Shown in pieces: positions 30,018 to 38,052 of a stretch of 64,000 nt of DNA. This DNA is from Alphaproteobacteria bacterium (GTDB taxonomy: Bacteria; Myxococcota_A; UBA796; CAJQPC01): the NCBI GenBank assembly GCA_020632795.1, contig JACKEV010000019.1, forward strand, positions 1 to 64,000, given 5' to 3'. The notes below the pieces were generated by a model, which made no database searches, was not told the origin of the DNA, and saw only the letters and a program-made list of their open reading frames with translations. Numbering within the stretch: the stretch's first letter is position 1; each line of letters starts with the position of its first letter. The position numbers and the translations under genes are program-made.

Positions 30018-30484
30018 TTGAAGCAGCGGGCGAAGATGGGTGGGGCGAAGAACAGCAGCTCGGCGGGGCGGCGGGGCGGCAGGCCGTCCACCCGGAAGCA
30101 GGCCAGCGCGGCGGGTTGGAAGCTCAGGACCCCCTTGGCGCCCAGCAGGTCGGCGGCGAGGCGGCTCAGGCTGGGCTCGTGGCCCACGATGATGGGGTCG
30201 ATCAGCTCGCGCCAGCCCAGCTCGTCGAGCAGGCCGTCCTCGGGGCGGAGCACCTCGGGCATGACCTCCAGAGGGGTGCCCGGGTAGGCGTCCAGCACGA
30301 CCTGGGCGGTCTGCCGGGCCCGGGTCAGCGGGGAGGTGATCACCACGCCGGGCATCCAGCCGCCGCCGCGCAGGCCCCGGATGACGTCGCTGGCGATGCG
30401 GCGCCCGCCCTCGGTGAGCTGACGATCCGCGTCGGAGCCGGCCCACTTCTCGGCGATGCCGTGGCGCATCAGGGTGAGCAGCAT
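30014..30484 (-). CDS. sixA: SixA-type phosphohistidine phosphatase
   Basis: Histidine-phosphatase-superfamily enzyme that dephosphorylates phosphohistidine on proteins. The 156 residues start MLLTLMRHGIAEKWAG with the catalytic RHG (His8). Other parts are DRQLTEGGRRIASDV, VITSPLTRARQTAQVV and VGHEPSLSRLAADLL, with the second catalytic His. Length and motifs fit SixA. It sits between a helical-repeat gene (15 bases upstream) and the Ppx/GppA gene (4-base overlap). Confidence 0.93.
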   Translation of the reverse strand: MLLTLMRHGIAEKWAGSDADRQLTEGGRRIASDVIRGLRGGGWMPGVVITSPLTRARQTAQVVLDAYPGTPLEVMPEVLRPEDGLLDELGWRELIDPIIVGHEPSLSRLAADLLGAKGVLSFQPAALACFRVDGLPPRRPAELLFFAPPIFARCFK

Positions 30485-30499
30485 GGGGACCTCATGATG

Positions 30500-31183
30500 C
30501 TAGTCTACCGGGTCTGCGCCGAACACCCGCGGGGCGAAGGGCACCCCGGCGTCCTCGGCGGCGCGGGCGACGGCGGTGAGCAGGGCGGTCTCGTCGGCGC
30601 GATCCGCGAGGCCCCGGGCGCGCTCGAGGTGCGCGGCGCGGCGCTCGGGCTCGGCGCGGGCCACGCAGAGCAGGGCGAGCACCTGCTCCCGGGTGGCGCC
30701 GTCGCAGGCCAGGGCGCGCGCGAGGCCCTCTCGGGCCAGCGCCAGAGCGTCCTCGCCCTGGTCGAGGGCCTGGTTGGCCTTGCGCACGAAGACCATCGCG
30801 GCGTCCCGGGGGGTCTCGGCCGCGGCGAGCAGGGCCTCCAAGGAGGCGTCGAGGGCCTCGGCCTCATCCGCCGCGAGGCGCGCCTGGTGCTGATCCTCGG
30901 CCAGGCGGGCGTAGACGCGGCCGTTAAGGGCCCGGAGCTGGTGCAGGCCGTCGGGGTCGTTCAGGTCGCGGGCGAGGCGCAGGGCGCCGCGCAGGGCGTC
31001 GCGGGCCTCGGGGGCCCGCCCCAGGGCCAGCAGGGCCTGCGCCTGGAGGCCGAGGGCGCGGGCGCGCACGGAGGGAGACGCCAGCGCGGGCAGCGCGTCA
31101 CGCAGCAGGGCCTCGGCCCGGGCGGGATCGCCACGCTGGAGAGCCTCCACGGCCTCGAACACGCGGCGGGTGGACTCGTCCAC
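30500..31183 (-). CDS. TPR-like helical-repeat protein
   Basis: Function unknown. The 227 residues are almost entirely alpha-helical, rich in Ala, Leu, Arg and Glu, and fall into TPR-like helix pairs (VEALQRGDPARAEALLRDAL, LGLQAQALLALGRAPEARDA, VFVRKANQALDQGEDALALA). No signal peptide or membrane helix. GTG at 31183 lies 5 bases after the SAHH-like gene stop, so both are probably translated from the same message. It may serve as a scaffold for a neighbour. Confidence 0.72.
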   Translation of the reverse strand: MDESTRRVFEAVEALQRGDPARAEALLRDALPALASPSVRARALGLQAQALLALGRAPEARDALRGALRLARDLNDPDGLHQLRALNGRVYARLAEDQHQARLAADEAEALDASLEALLAAAETPRDAAMVFVRKANQALDQGEDALALAREGLARALACDGATREQVLALLCVARAEPERRAAHLERARGLADRADETALLTAVARAAEDAGVPFAPRVFGADPVD

Positions 31184-31188
31184 TCAAC

Positions 31189-32334
31189 TCAGCTCTGGCC
31201 GAGGGCGTTGAGCGCAAGCTGGGCGACCTCGGCCTCGATGGAGACGGGGACGAGGACCTCGCCCGGCTTCAGCGCGGCCTGCGCGAGCCACTCCAGGGTC
31301 ATGCCCAGCAGCGCGAACTGCATCAGCACGGGCTCGGGGGAGCCGGAGTTGGTCACGATGTTGAGGGGGTGGCCGCCGCCGAGCACGGTGAGCCAGGGGC
31401 CGCCGGGCAGCTTGTAGCGGGTGCAGAGCGGCCCGAGCTGGTCGCCCTTCTCGGCGACCTCGCGCAGGCGGGCGACGTCGATCTCCTGGCCGCCGTGGCC
31501 GGCGTTGACCAGGACGAGGCCGTCGCGGGCGACCTCCAGGTGCTCCAGGGCGATGGCGCGCTCGACCCCGGTGGCGGTGACGGCGATCTCGGCGCGGGCC
31601 AGGCCCTCGCCCAGGGAGGGGGTGATGAAGCCGTCGTAGTGGGCCGAGAGCCGGCGGATGGGGTCGCGGTCGACCACCGAGACCGCCGCGCCCTGGGCCC
31701 GGGCGTAGGCGGCGAGCCCCTGGCCCACCGGGCCGTAGCCGACGACCAGCACGCGGCGCCCGGCGATCTGCATGTCGGTGATGGCGGTGACCGAGGTCCA
31801 CAGCCCGTTGCCCACGCCGTGGCGGTTCTCCAGGTTGGACTTCAACAGACCGTCGTTGAGGTTCACCACCGCGAAGGGGAGCGAGGCCGCCCGCAGCCGG
31901 GTGACGCCGGTGCGGGTGATCTCCACCGCCGCGCGCAGCCCCTGGGCCTGCTCGGGGCGCCGGGCCAGCAGGGTGCCCAGCAGCTCGAAGCCGACGTCGG
32001 CGATCAGCTCGGGGTTGTCGTCGAGGGTGGAGAGGTGGCGGTTGGTGAGGTCGCCGCCGGTGTAGACGCTCACGCCCTCCTCGCGCAGCAGCTCGACCAC
32101 CGCGAGGTCGGTGGTGGCCGGGCTGGACGCGCAGACCGACCACTCGCCGCCGCCCAGGGTCAGCTCGCGCATCAGGGCGGCGGTGAGGGTGGTCAGGTGG
32201 GCGTTGACCGCCACCCGCATGCCCTCCCAGGGGCGACGCCGCGCCCAGCGGTTGCCGAGGGTGGGCATCAGGGGGAAGAAGGTGTTCATGCGGGCCACCT
32301 CAGCGGCCGCGTGGGTGCTCCGGCTCGTCGTCAC
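31189..32334 (-). CDS. Divergent S-adenosylhomocysteine-hydrolase-like protein
   Basis: The 381 residues align with adenosylhomocysteinase but are shorter than the usual ~430-470. The NAD part is clear: NLENRHGVGNGLWTSVTAIT (cf. FDNRYGTGQS), AGRRVLVVGYGPVGQGLAAY, and VTATGVERAIALEHL. The N-terminal substrate part is changed: CASSPATTDLAV stands where SCNxxSTQD is expected, and the C-terminal Lys-x-x-His-Tyr helix is missing. It may act on another S-ribosyl or S-nucleosyl compound. It follows the CHAT gene by 39 bases. GTG start follows AGGAGGG. Confidence 0.7.
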   Translation of the reverse strand: MTTSRSTHAAAEVARMNTFFPLMPTLGNRWARRRPWEGMRVAVNAHLTTLTAALMRELTLGGGEWSVCASSPATTDLAVVELLREEGVSVYTGGDLTNRHLSTLDDNPELIADVGFELLGTLLARRPEQAQGLRAAVEITRTGVTRLRAASLPFAVVNLNDGLLKSNLENRHGVGNGLWTSVTAITDMQIAGRRVLVVGYGPVGQGLAAYARAQGAAVSVVDRDPIRRLSAHYDGFITPSLGEGLARAEIAVTATGVERAIALEHLEVARDGLVLVNAGHGGQEIDVARLREVAEKGDQLGPLCTRYKLPGGPWLTVLGGGHPLNIVTNSGSPEPVLMQFALLGMTLEWLAQAALKPGEVLVPVSIEAEVAQLALNALGQS

Positions 32335-32373
32335 CGTCCCTCCTCGTCGGGCTTCGGACTCTCGATCCTCCCC

Positions 32374-35300
32374 CTATCCCGACGCTCGCAGCGCGGCGAT
32401 CCAGGGGATGTCATCCCCGCCGTCGACCGCCGCGAGCCAGCGGTCGACCAGCGCGCGGTGCGCCTCCGGGTCGAGGATCCCCTCCGTGTCCGCCGTCACC
32501 CGCAGCGCGAGGGTGGCCGCGCTCTGGGCCTCCGCGACCCCGAGGGCCTGCTCCAGCACCTCGCGGGCGGCGTCGGTCTGCCCCTGCTGGCGCAGCGCCT
32601 TCGCGCGGATGCGCAGCAGCTCGGAGCGCCAGGTGTCGCTCTCCATCGCGTCCAGCAGCGCCAGCGCGCTGTCGACCCACTGGTGCGCCTGCGCCGGGTC
32701 CTGCGCGATCACGAACTCGGCGATCACCGCGTACAGCAGCGGCTGAAGGGTGTCCGTGCCGGTCTCCTGCCACTTCTCCAGCCGGCCGAGCATCGCGCTC
32801 ATGGGGTCGGGCACCGGCGCGAGCTGGGCGTCGCTCCACCACTGGAAGAACTCCGCCAGCGGCGCGTAGCCCCCGAAGCGGTGGGTCTCGATGAGCGCGC
32901 TGAGGGCCGCAGCGCGGGCGTTGACCACCTCGGGCTCCCCGCGCCACAGGTAGAGCACCACCTCGCAGGCCACCAGCACGGCGTCGGAGAACGGGTGCCC
33001 CAGGGCGTCGACCTGATGCCGGGTCTGCTGAAAGAGGGCCATCGCCTCGTCCGGTCGGCCGAGCAGGAAGACCGCGAGGCCCCGGTAGGCGAAGGCGACG
33101 ACGGCCGGCAGGGGCCCCATGAGGGCGGCCGGGCCGTGGCTCACTTCGAGGGTGGCGACGTCCGGGACGGCCGCGAGGTGCTCCAGGGCCTCGACGTAGT
33201 GGGCCAGGTAGTAGAGCGGCACCCCCACGGCGGTGTGGGCGTAGAGGAGCTGGGGCGGCGCCTGGGTGGCCTGAGCGGTCTCCAGCAGCGACTGGCCCAT
33301 CTCCAGGGCCTCCTTGTACGCGCCGCGGGCCAGCTCATAGGCGCAGATGCCCCAGCGGACCTGGAAGGTCAGCTCCGGGTCCTCGATCTCGGGCAGCAGG
33401 GTCCGGGCGCGGGCGTAGGTCTGCTCCACCACCTGGGCGGCGTAGCCGACGCGCTCCATGTACAGGGGGCCCAGCAGGCTGCGGGTGCGGATCTCCACGA
33501 TGTGACGCGGGGGGTCGTCCGGGAGCTTCGCCAGGGCGCCGAGCACGGACTCCAGCGCGTCGATGGCCTCGGCGTTCGCGCCCGCGATCAGGTGGAGCCG
33601 GGCCGCCTGCATCCAGCGATCCACCGCCGCCTCGGGGGCCCCGGACGCCTCCAGGTGGCGCGCGATGACCTCGAAGGGGGTGCGCTCGGCGCCGGGCCCG
33701 TCCAGCACGGCGGCGATGCGGGCGTGGCGGACCCGGCGCTCGGTGTCGGGGATGCGGTTGTAGGCCACCTCGCCGGTGACCGGGTGGCGGAAGCCGAAGC
33801 GCGCGCCGCCGCCCACGCCGCTCTTGTGGACGAGGATGTCAGCGCTGACGAGGGCGCGCAGCGCCGCGTCGATCCGGTCGGGCGCGGGGGTGGCGATGTC
33901 CCGGAGCAGCGCCCGGTCGAAGTCCGCGCCCAGGACCGCCACGTCGTAGAGCAGGCTCAGGGCGTCCCCCTCGATCCGGGAGAGCAGCCCGTCCACGACG
34001 CCGACGAGGTTGTCGGTCAGCGCGCCGCCCGGGGGCACCTTCACCAGGTGCTCCAGCAGCAGCGGCACCCCGCCGGCGCGCGCGACGATGTCGTCGACGT
34101 CGTCCGGGTCGAGGGGCGCCCCCTCGGTCAGCGCGGCGACCAGGGCGCGGGCGTCGTCCTCGCTCAGCTCCTGGAGGCGCTGCTGGAGGTCGATCGGCGA
34201 CCACTCGGCCGGCGGGCCCCGCTCCTTCTCCCAGGGCGTCTGCCAGGTCATGATGACCAGCAGAGGGAGCTGGCTGACGCCGGGCAGCAGCGTCCCGATG
34301 GCCTCCAGGGTGGAGCGGTCCGCCCAGTGGAGGTCCTCCAGGACGAGCAGCACCGGGGCGCGGGCCGCGGTGGCCTTGAGCCAGGTCCAGATCGCCTGGG
34401 CCCGCTCGTCGCGCATGCTGGCGGCGCTGGCGTTCGAGGGGCGGTGGTCCCGGGTGTTGGGGTTCAGGATGGCAGAGATCGTCGGGATGAGGTGGGCGAG
34501 GCCCGCCCGGCTCAGGGTGTCCCGGAGGAGGAGGATCCGCTGCGGGTCGTTGAGGTCCCGCCCCAGGCGCATGGACTGCTCCAGGGCGTCGATGAAGACG
34601 TGGAGCGGCGTCGCGCGGCGATCCGCGTAGCCGTGGCCCTCGATGACCAACCCCCCTCGGGCCACGACCTTGCGGGCGAACTCGCTCACCAGGCGGGTCT
34701 TGCCGATGCCCTTGCCGCCGGTGAACAGCGCCGCCTGGCCGCGCCCCCCGGCCGCCTCCCGCCACCGCGCGTCCAGCTCGCGGAGCTGCAGCTCCCGGCC
34801 CAGCAGCGGGGCCGCGGGGGCCGCGGGGACCAGCGCGATCAGCTTGTGGGCCTGGGTGACCCGCGCGCCCTCGGGCAGGGGCAGGGGCAGCGTGTTGATC
34901 TGGCCGGCGAGGGCGTCGTGCACGCCGGATGAGATCGCGATGGTGGCGTCCGGCGCCAGCGCGGCCAGGTCCTCGGCCAGGTTCGCGCCGATGCCCCGGA
35001 CCACCGGGGGGTCCAGCAGCTCCACGAAGGTGTGCTGCTGGTTCAGGCCGATGCGGGCGATCAAGGCGGGGATGTCGCGGCGGTCCAGGCTGCGCATGCG
35101 GTCGCGCAGGTCGATCGCGGCGTCGGCCCCCCGGCTCAGGGGAGGGCGCACGTCGTCCTCCAGGCCGAAGCGCAGGACGGCCCGCAGGCCCTCGGCCTGG
35201 GTGATGTGGCCGCCCCAGGCCTGGGCGACCTCCCGGACCTGCTCCTGGAAGGCGTCGACGCCGCGGCTGAGGGCCTCCACCGGCAGACTCTCGCCGGAGA

Positions 35301-36507
35301 GCGGCCAGGCGTGGGCGGCCATGTACACCAGCAGGCGGCGCTCGAAGCGGGTCGGCGCGACCGGGGCGGCGTCGGGCGCGGTCCACGCCACGCGGCTGCG
35401 CAGCCCGCCCCGGGTGCGGTGATAGAGCTGGAGCCCGGCCCAGGCCTGGGCGTCGAAGCGGCTGGCGAGCGCGGCCTGCGCGGCGCGCACCGCGTCCTCC
35501 ACCGGCGCCCGTGACCGCAGCAGCGCCCCCCAGAGGGCCTCGCAGAGCGCGGTGGAGGCGTCGACGCGGATGGGGAAGCGGGTGCCGACCACCGCCTCCA
35601 CCCCCGGCCAGTGCAGCTCGAGCGCGGGGTTGCTGGTCAGGTAGGAGAACGCGGGGTTGCCGCCGCCGCTGCAGGCCGCGAGCACGACGAGCCGCAGGAG
35701 CGAGAAGGACGGCGCGAGGAGCTGGCGCAGCTCAGGCCCGGTGACCTCGAGCTCCGCCCCGGGGCGACCCAGCACCAGGCCCTGGGTCAAGGCCTCGCCG
35801 ATGGACCGGCCGTGGCAGAGCAGGTGGAGCGCCAGCACCGGCGGCCCGGCGGCCCGGAGGGCCTCGCGCAGGGTCTCGGGGGTGGCCCGGGGCACCACGT
35901 CCCGGTTGGGGTCGAACACCACCCCGCCGTCCTGGGCGGCCTGGGCGATCGCCGCGACGTGCTCGGTGTGGGGCACGGCCCCGCCCGCGTCGGACCAGGC
36001 CACCAGCAGCCGCCCCGGCTCGGTGAGGGTCGCGGGCTCCACCTGCTTGCCCCGATCCAGGGTGTAGCGCAGCAGCACCCGCTCCGCCTGGCCCAGGCGG
36101 ACCCCGGCGCGGGGCAGGGGCACCAGCTCCCAGGGCAGCGCGAACAGCTCGATGGCGTCGGTGCAGACGGTGAGGTCCACCGGCAGGCCCTGGCGGAGGG
36201 CGTCCTCCACCCGGGCCTCGGTCACCGCCCAGCCCAGAGGATCGAGGAAGCTCGCCAGGCGCTCCGCCAGCCGGTTGCGCTGGTGGGGCAGGCTCGTCCC
36301 GCGGCGGAGCGCGGAGAGCAGGCCGCGCATCTCCTCATCCCAAGCCAGGACGGCGGGGGTCGAGAGCCCCCCGGTCTCCGGGATCAAGCGGTAGGTCTGA
36401 CGCTCCGAGCGGGTGGCCGCCTCGGTGTCCCGCGTGAGCCGCAGGCGGATCGCGCAGCACTCGGGCAGCTCGACGACATCAATGGGGGTTCGCGGTTGTC
36501 CAGGCAT
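32374..36507 (-). CDS. CHAT protease - degenerate cyclase - AAA NTPase - TPR protein
   Basis: A 1377-residue cytoplasmic multidomain protein. Residues ~110-365 form a CHAT (caspase-like) domain with LPWELVPLP and the dyad His232 (LHLLCHGRS) and Cys279 (VVLAACSGG). Residues ~387-561 fit a class III nucleotide cyclase fold (LIARIGLN, ANLAEDLAALAPD), but both metal Asp are lost (Ala398, Leu441), so it should be inactive. Residues ~566-900 form an AAA_16/STAND-like NTPase with Walker A GGKGIGKT (597-604) and Walker B LLVLEDLHWAD (~720-730). Residues ~950-1360 are TPR-like. The layout suggests a sensor that switches on a protease. It heads a leftward run with the SAHH-like gene. Confidence 0.85.
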   Translation of the reverse strand: MPGQPRTPIDVVELPECCAIRLRLTRDTEAATRSERQTYRLIPETGGLSTPAVLAWDEEMRGLLSALRRGTSLPHQRNRLAERLASFLDPLGWAVTEARVEDALRQGLPVDLTVCTDAIELFALPWELVPLPRAGVRLGQAERVLLRYTLDRGKQVEPATLTEPGRLLVAWSDAGGAVPHTEHVAAIAQAAQDGGVVFDPNRDVVPRATPETLREALRAAGPPVLALHLLCHGRSIGEALTQGLVLGRPGAELEVTGPELRQLLAPSFSLLRLVVLAACSGGGNPAFSYLTSNPALELHWPGVEAVVGTRFPIRVDASTALCEALWGALLRSRAPVEDAVRAAQAALASRFDAQAWAGLQLYHRTRGGLRSRVAWTAPDAAPVAPTRFERRLLVYMAAHAWPLSGESLPVEALSRGVDAFQEQVREVAQAWGGHITQAEGLRAVLRFGLEDDVRPPLSRGADAAIDLRDRMRSLDRRDIPALIARIGLNQQHTFVELLDPPVVRGIGANLAEDLAALAPDATIAISSGVHDALAGQINTLPLPLPEGARVTQAHKLIALVPAAPAAPLLGRELQLRELDARWREAAGGRGQAALFTGGKGIGKTRLVSEFARKVVARGGLVIEGHGYADRRATPLHVFIDALEQSMRLGRDLNDPQRILLLRDTLSRAGLAHLIPTISAILNPNTRDHRPSNASAASMRDERAQAIWTWLKATAARAPVLLVLEDLHWADRSTLEAIGTLLPGVSQLPLLVIMTWQTPWEKERGPPAEWSPIDLQQRLQELSEDDARALVAALTEGAPLDPDDVDDIVARAGGVPLLLEHLVKVPPGGALTDNLVGVVDGLLSRIEGDALSLLYDVAVLGADFDRALLRDIATPAPDRIDAALRALVSADILVHKSGVGGGARFGFRHPVTGEVAYNRIPDTERRVRHARIAAVLDGPGAERTPFEVIARHLEASGAPEAAVDRWMQAARLHLIAGANAEAIDALESVLGALAKLPDDPPRHIVEIRTRSLLGPLYMERVGYAAQVVEQTYARARTLLPEIEDPELTFQVRWGICAYELARGAYKEALEMGQSLLETAQATQAPPQLLYAHTAVGVPLYYLAHYVEALEHLAAVPDVATLEVSHGPAALMGPLPAVVAFAYRGLAVFLLGRPDEAMALFQQTRHQVDALGHPFSDAVLVACEVVLYLWRGEPEVVNARAAALSALIETHRFGGYAPLAEFFQWWSDAQLAPVPDPMSAMLGRLEKWQETGTDTLQPLLYAVIAEFVIAQDPAQAHQWVDSALALLDAMESDTWRSELLRIRAKALRQQGQTDAAREVLEQALGVAEAQSAATLALRVTADTEGILDPEAHRALVDRWLAAVDGGDDIPWIAALRASG

Positions 36508-36650
36508 GACGTCCCCTCATGTTGGCCGGACAGGATACCGGATAGAGGACGAAGAATGGCGCTCCGGATCAGGATTGTGATCGATGCGCCCGGTCAGTCG
36601 CGCCGCGGCGCCAGCGCGGATAGGGGCTCCAGGACACCCGGAGGCCCGCC

Positions 36651-38000
36651 ATGCGACCCAACCGACGCCAGTTCCTGGCCAGCGCGACCGCCGCCGCCGT
36701 GCTGCCCGCCTGCGCTGACGACCCCCTCGACGACTCCGGCGGGCCCACCGCGGCGCCCTCCCGCGATCCGGAGCCCGCGCCCTGGGACGCCCCGGGACGC
36801 TGGGACGAGGCCTCCTTCGCCTGGGGCGTCCGGATCGGCGACGCCACCTCCGACACAGCGCTGGTGGCCTGCCGCAGCGCCGAGCCCGCCCTCACGCTGG
36901 TGCTGATGCGCGCGGACGGCGACGAATGGGTGCAGGAGCGGCGCTTCCACTGCCCCGCGCCCATCAACGGGGTCACCCAGGTCGGGCTGGTCAACCTGGC
37001 CGCCGACGCCGCCTACAGCCTGGCCTTCTATGCGGCGGACGGGGAGCGCCGCAGCGAGGTCGCCCGCTTCCGCTCGGCCCTGGGCCCGGGCGGATATCGC
37101 GTCCTCCGATTCGGCGCCACGAGCTGCCTGGGCAGCGAGAACCCGGACTGGGAGAGCCTGAACCACGCGGCGGCCGAGGCCTTCGACTTCTTCCTGCTGC
37201 TGGGGGACACCGTCTACGCCGACGGGGCGTACACGGTCGAGGAGTACCGGGCGTACTGGGAGCGGGCGTTCGCCACCCCCTCGCTGCGGAGCCTGAGCAA
37301 CAGCACCAGCCTCGTCGCCACCTGGGACGACCACGAGGTGGGCAACAACTGGATCCTGGGGGAGACGGTCACCGTCGAGCAGGTCGAGAACGCCACCCTC
37401 GCCTTCCGGGAGGACGTGCCCATGCAGGTCGGCCCCGGGGGCAGCGGGCTGTGGCGGACCCTGCGCTGGGGCGAGGTCCTCCAGCTCTTCGTCCTGGACT
37501 GCCGGGGGGAGCGGGACGTCGACCAGATCGTCTCCCCCGAGCAGCTCCTGTGGCTCGTCGACGCCCTGGCGATCAGCACCGCGCGCTTCAAGGTGGTGCT
37601 CAGCAGCGTGCACTTCACCGACCACAGCGCCCTGTTCGGCACCCTGTTCGACGAGGACCGCTGGCAGGGCTACCCCGCGCAGCGCCAGGTCGCCCTGGAG
37701 GCCGCGCTGGCGACGCCCGGCGTGGTCTTCGTGACCGGGGACCTGCACTACGGCGGCCTGGCCACCGTCTCCCCGCCCGGCGTGGACGGCGACGACCTCT
37801 ACGAGGTGGCGGCGGGCCCCTCCGGCAGCTTCATCAACCCCATCGCGGAGCTGTTCCAGGGCGACCGCGCCCAGTACCCGGTGCTGCTGGGCACCTGGAG
37901 CTATTGCCTCTTCGAGGCCGACCCCGGCACCGGCACCCTGCGGGTCGCCTTCGTCGACGACCAGGGCACGATACTGGCGGACGAGACCCTGACGCTGTGA
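36651..38000 (+). CDS. PhoD-like metallophosphatase, exported
   Basis: Phosphodiesterase/alkaline phosphatase of the PhoD family. The 449 residues start with a twin-Arg signal (RPNRRQFLASATAAAVLPAC) that also ends in a possible lipobox (Cys about 22). After an N-terminal Fn3-like domain, the catalytic domain has FGATSCLGSENPDW, LLLGDTVYADGAYT, VATWDDHEVGNNW and VVFVTGDLHYGGLA, the metal-binding set of the family. GGAGG precedes the ATG. It is transcribed divergently from the CHAT gene across a 143-base gap that must hold both promoters. Confidence 0.88.
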   Translation: MRPNRRQFLASATAAAVLPACADDPLDDSGGPTAAPSRDPEPAPWDAPGRWDEASFAWGVRIGDATSDTALVACRSAEPALTLVLMRADGDEWVQERRFHCPAPINGVTQVGLVNLAADAAYSLAFYAADGERRSEVARFRSALGPGGYRVLRFGATSCLGSENPDWESLNHAAAEAFDFFLLLGDTVYADGAYTVEEYRAYWERAFATPSLRSLSNSTSLVATWDDHEVGNNWILGETVTVEQVENATLAFREDVPMQVGPGGSGLWRTLRWGEVLQLFVLDCRGERDVDQIVSPEQLLWLVDALAISTARFKVVLSSVHFTDHSALFGTLFDEDRWQGYPAQRQVALEAALATPGVVFVTGDLHYGGLATVSPPGVDGDDLYEVAAGPSGSFINPIAELFQGDRAQYPVLLGTWSYCLFEADPGTGTLRVAFVDDQGTILADETLTL

Positions 38001-38052
38001 CCGCGGCCCTCGGACGGCATACGTGCAAGCGCACGCAGGCAAGGAGTCCGAG

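Noticed and set aside
31369..34932. 1187-codon plus-strand open frame opposite the SAHH-like and CHAT genes
   Set aside because: Antisense shadow of two genes with clear catalytic motifs; no recognisable domain.
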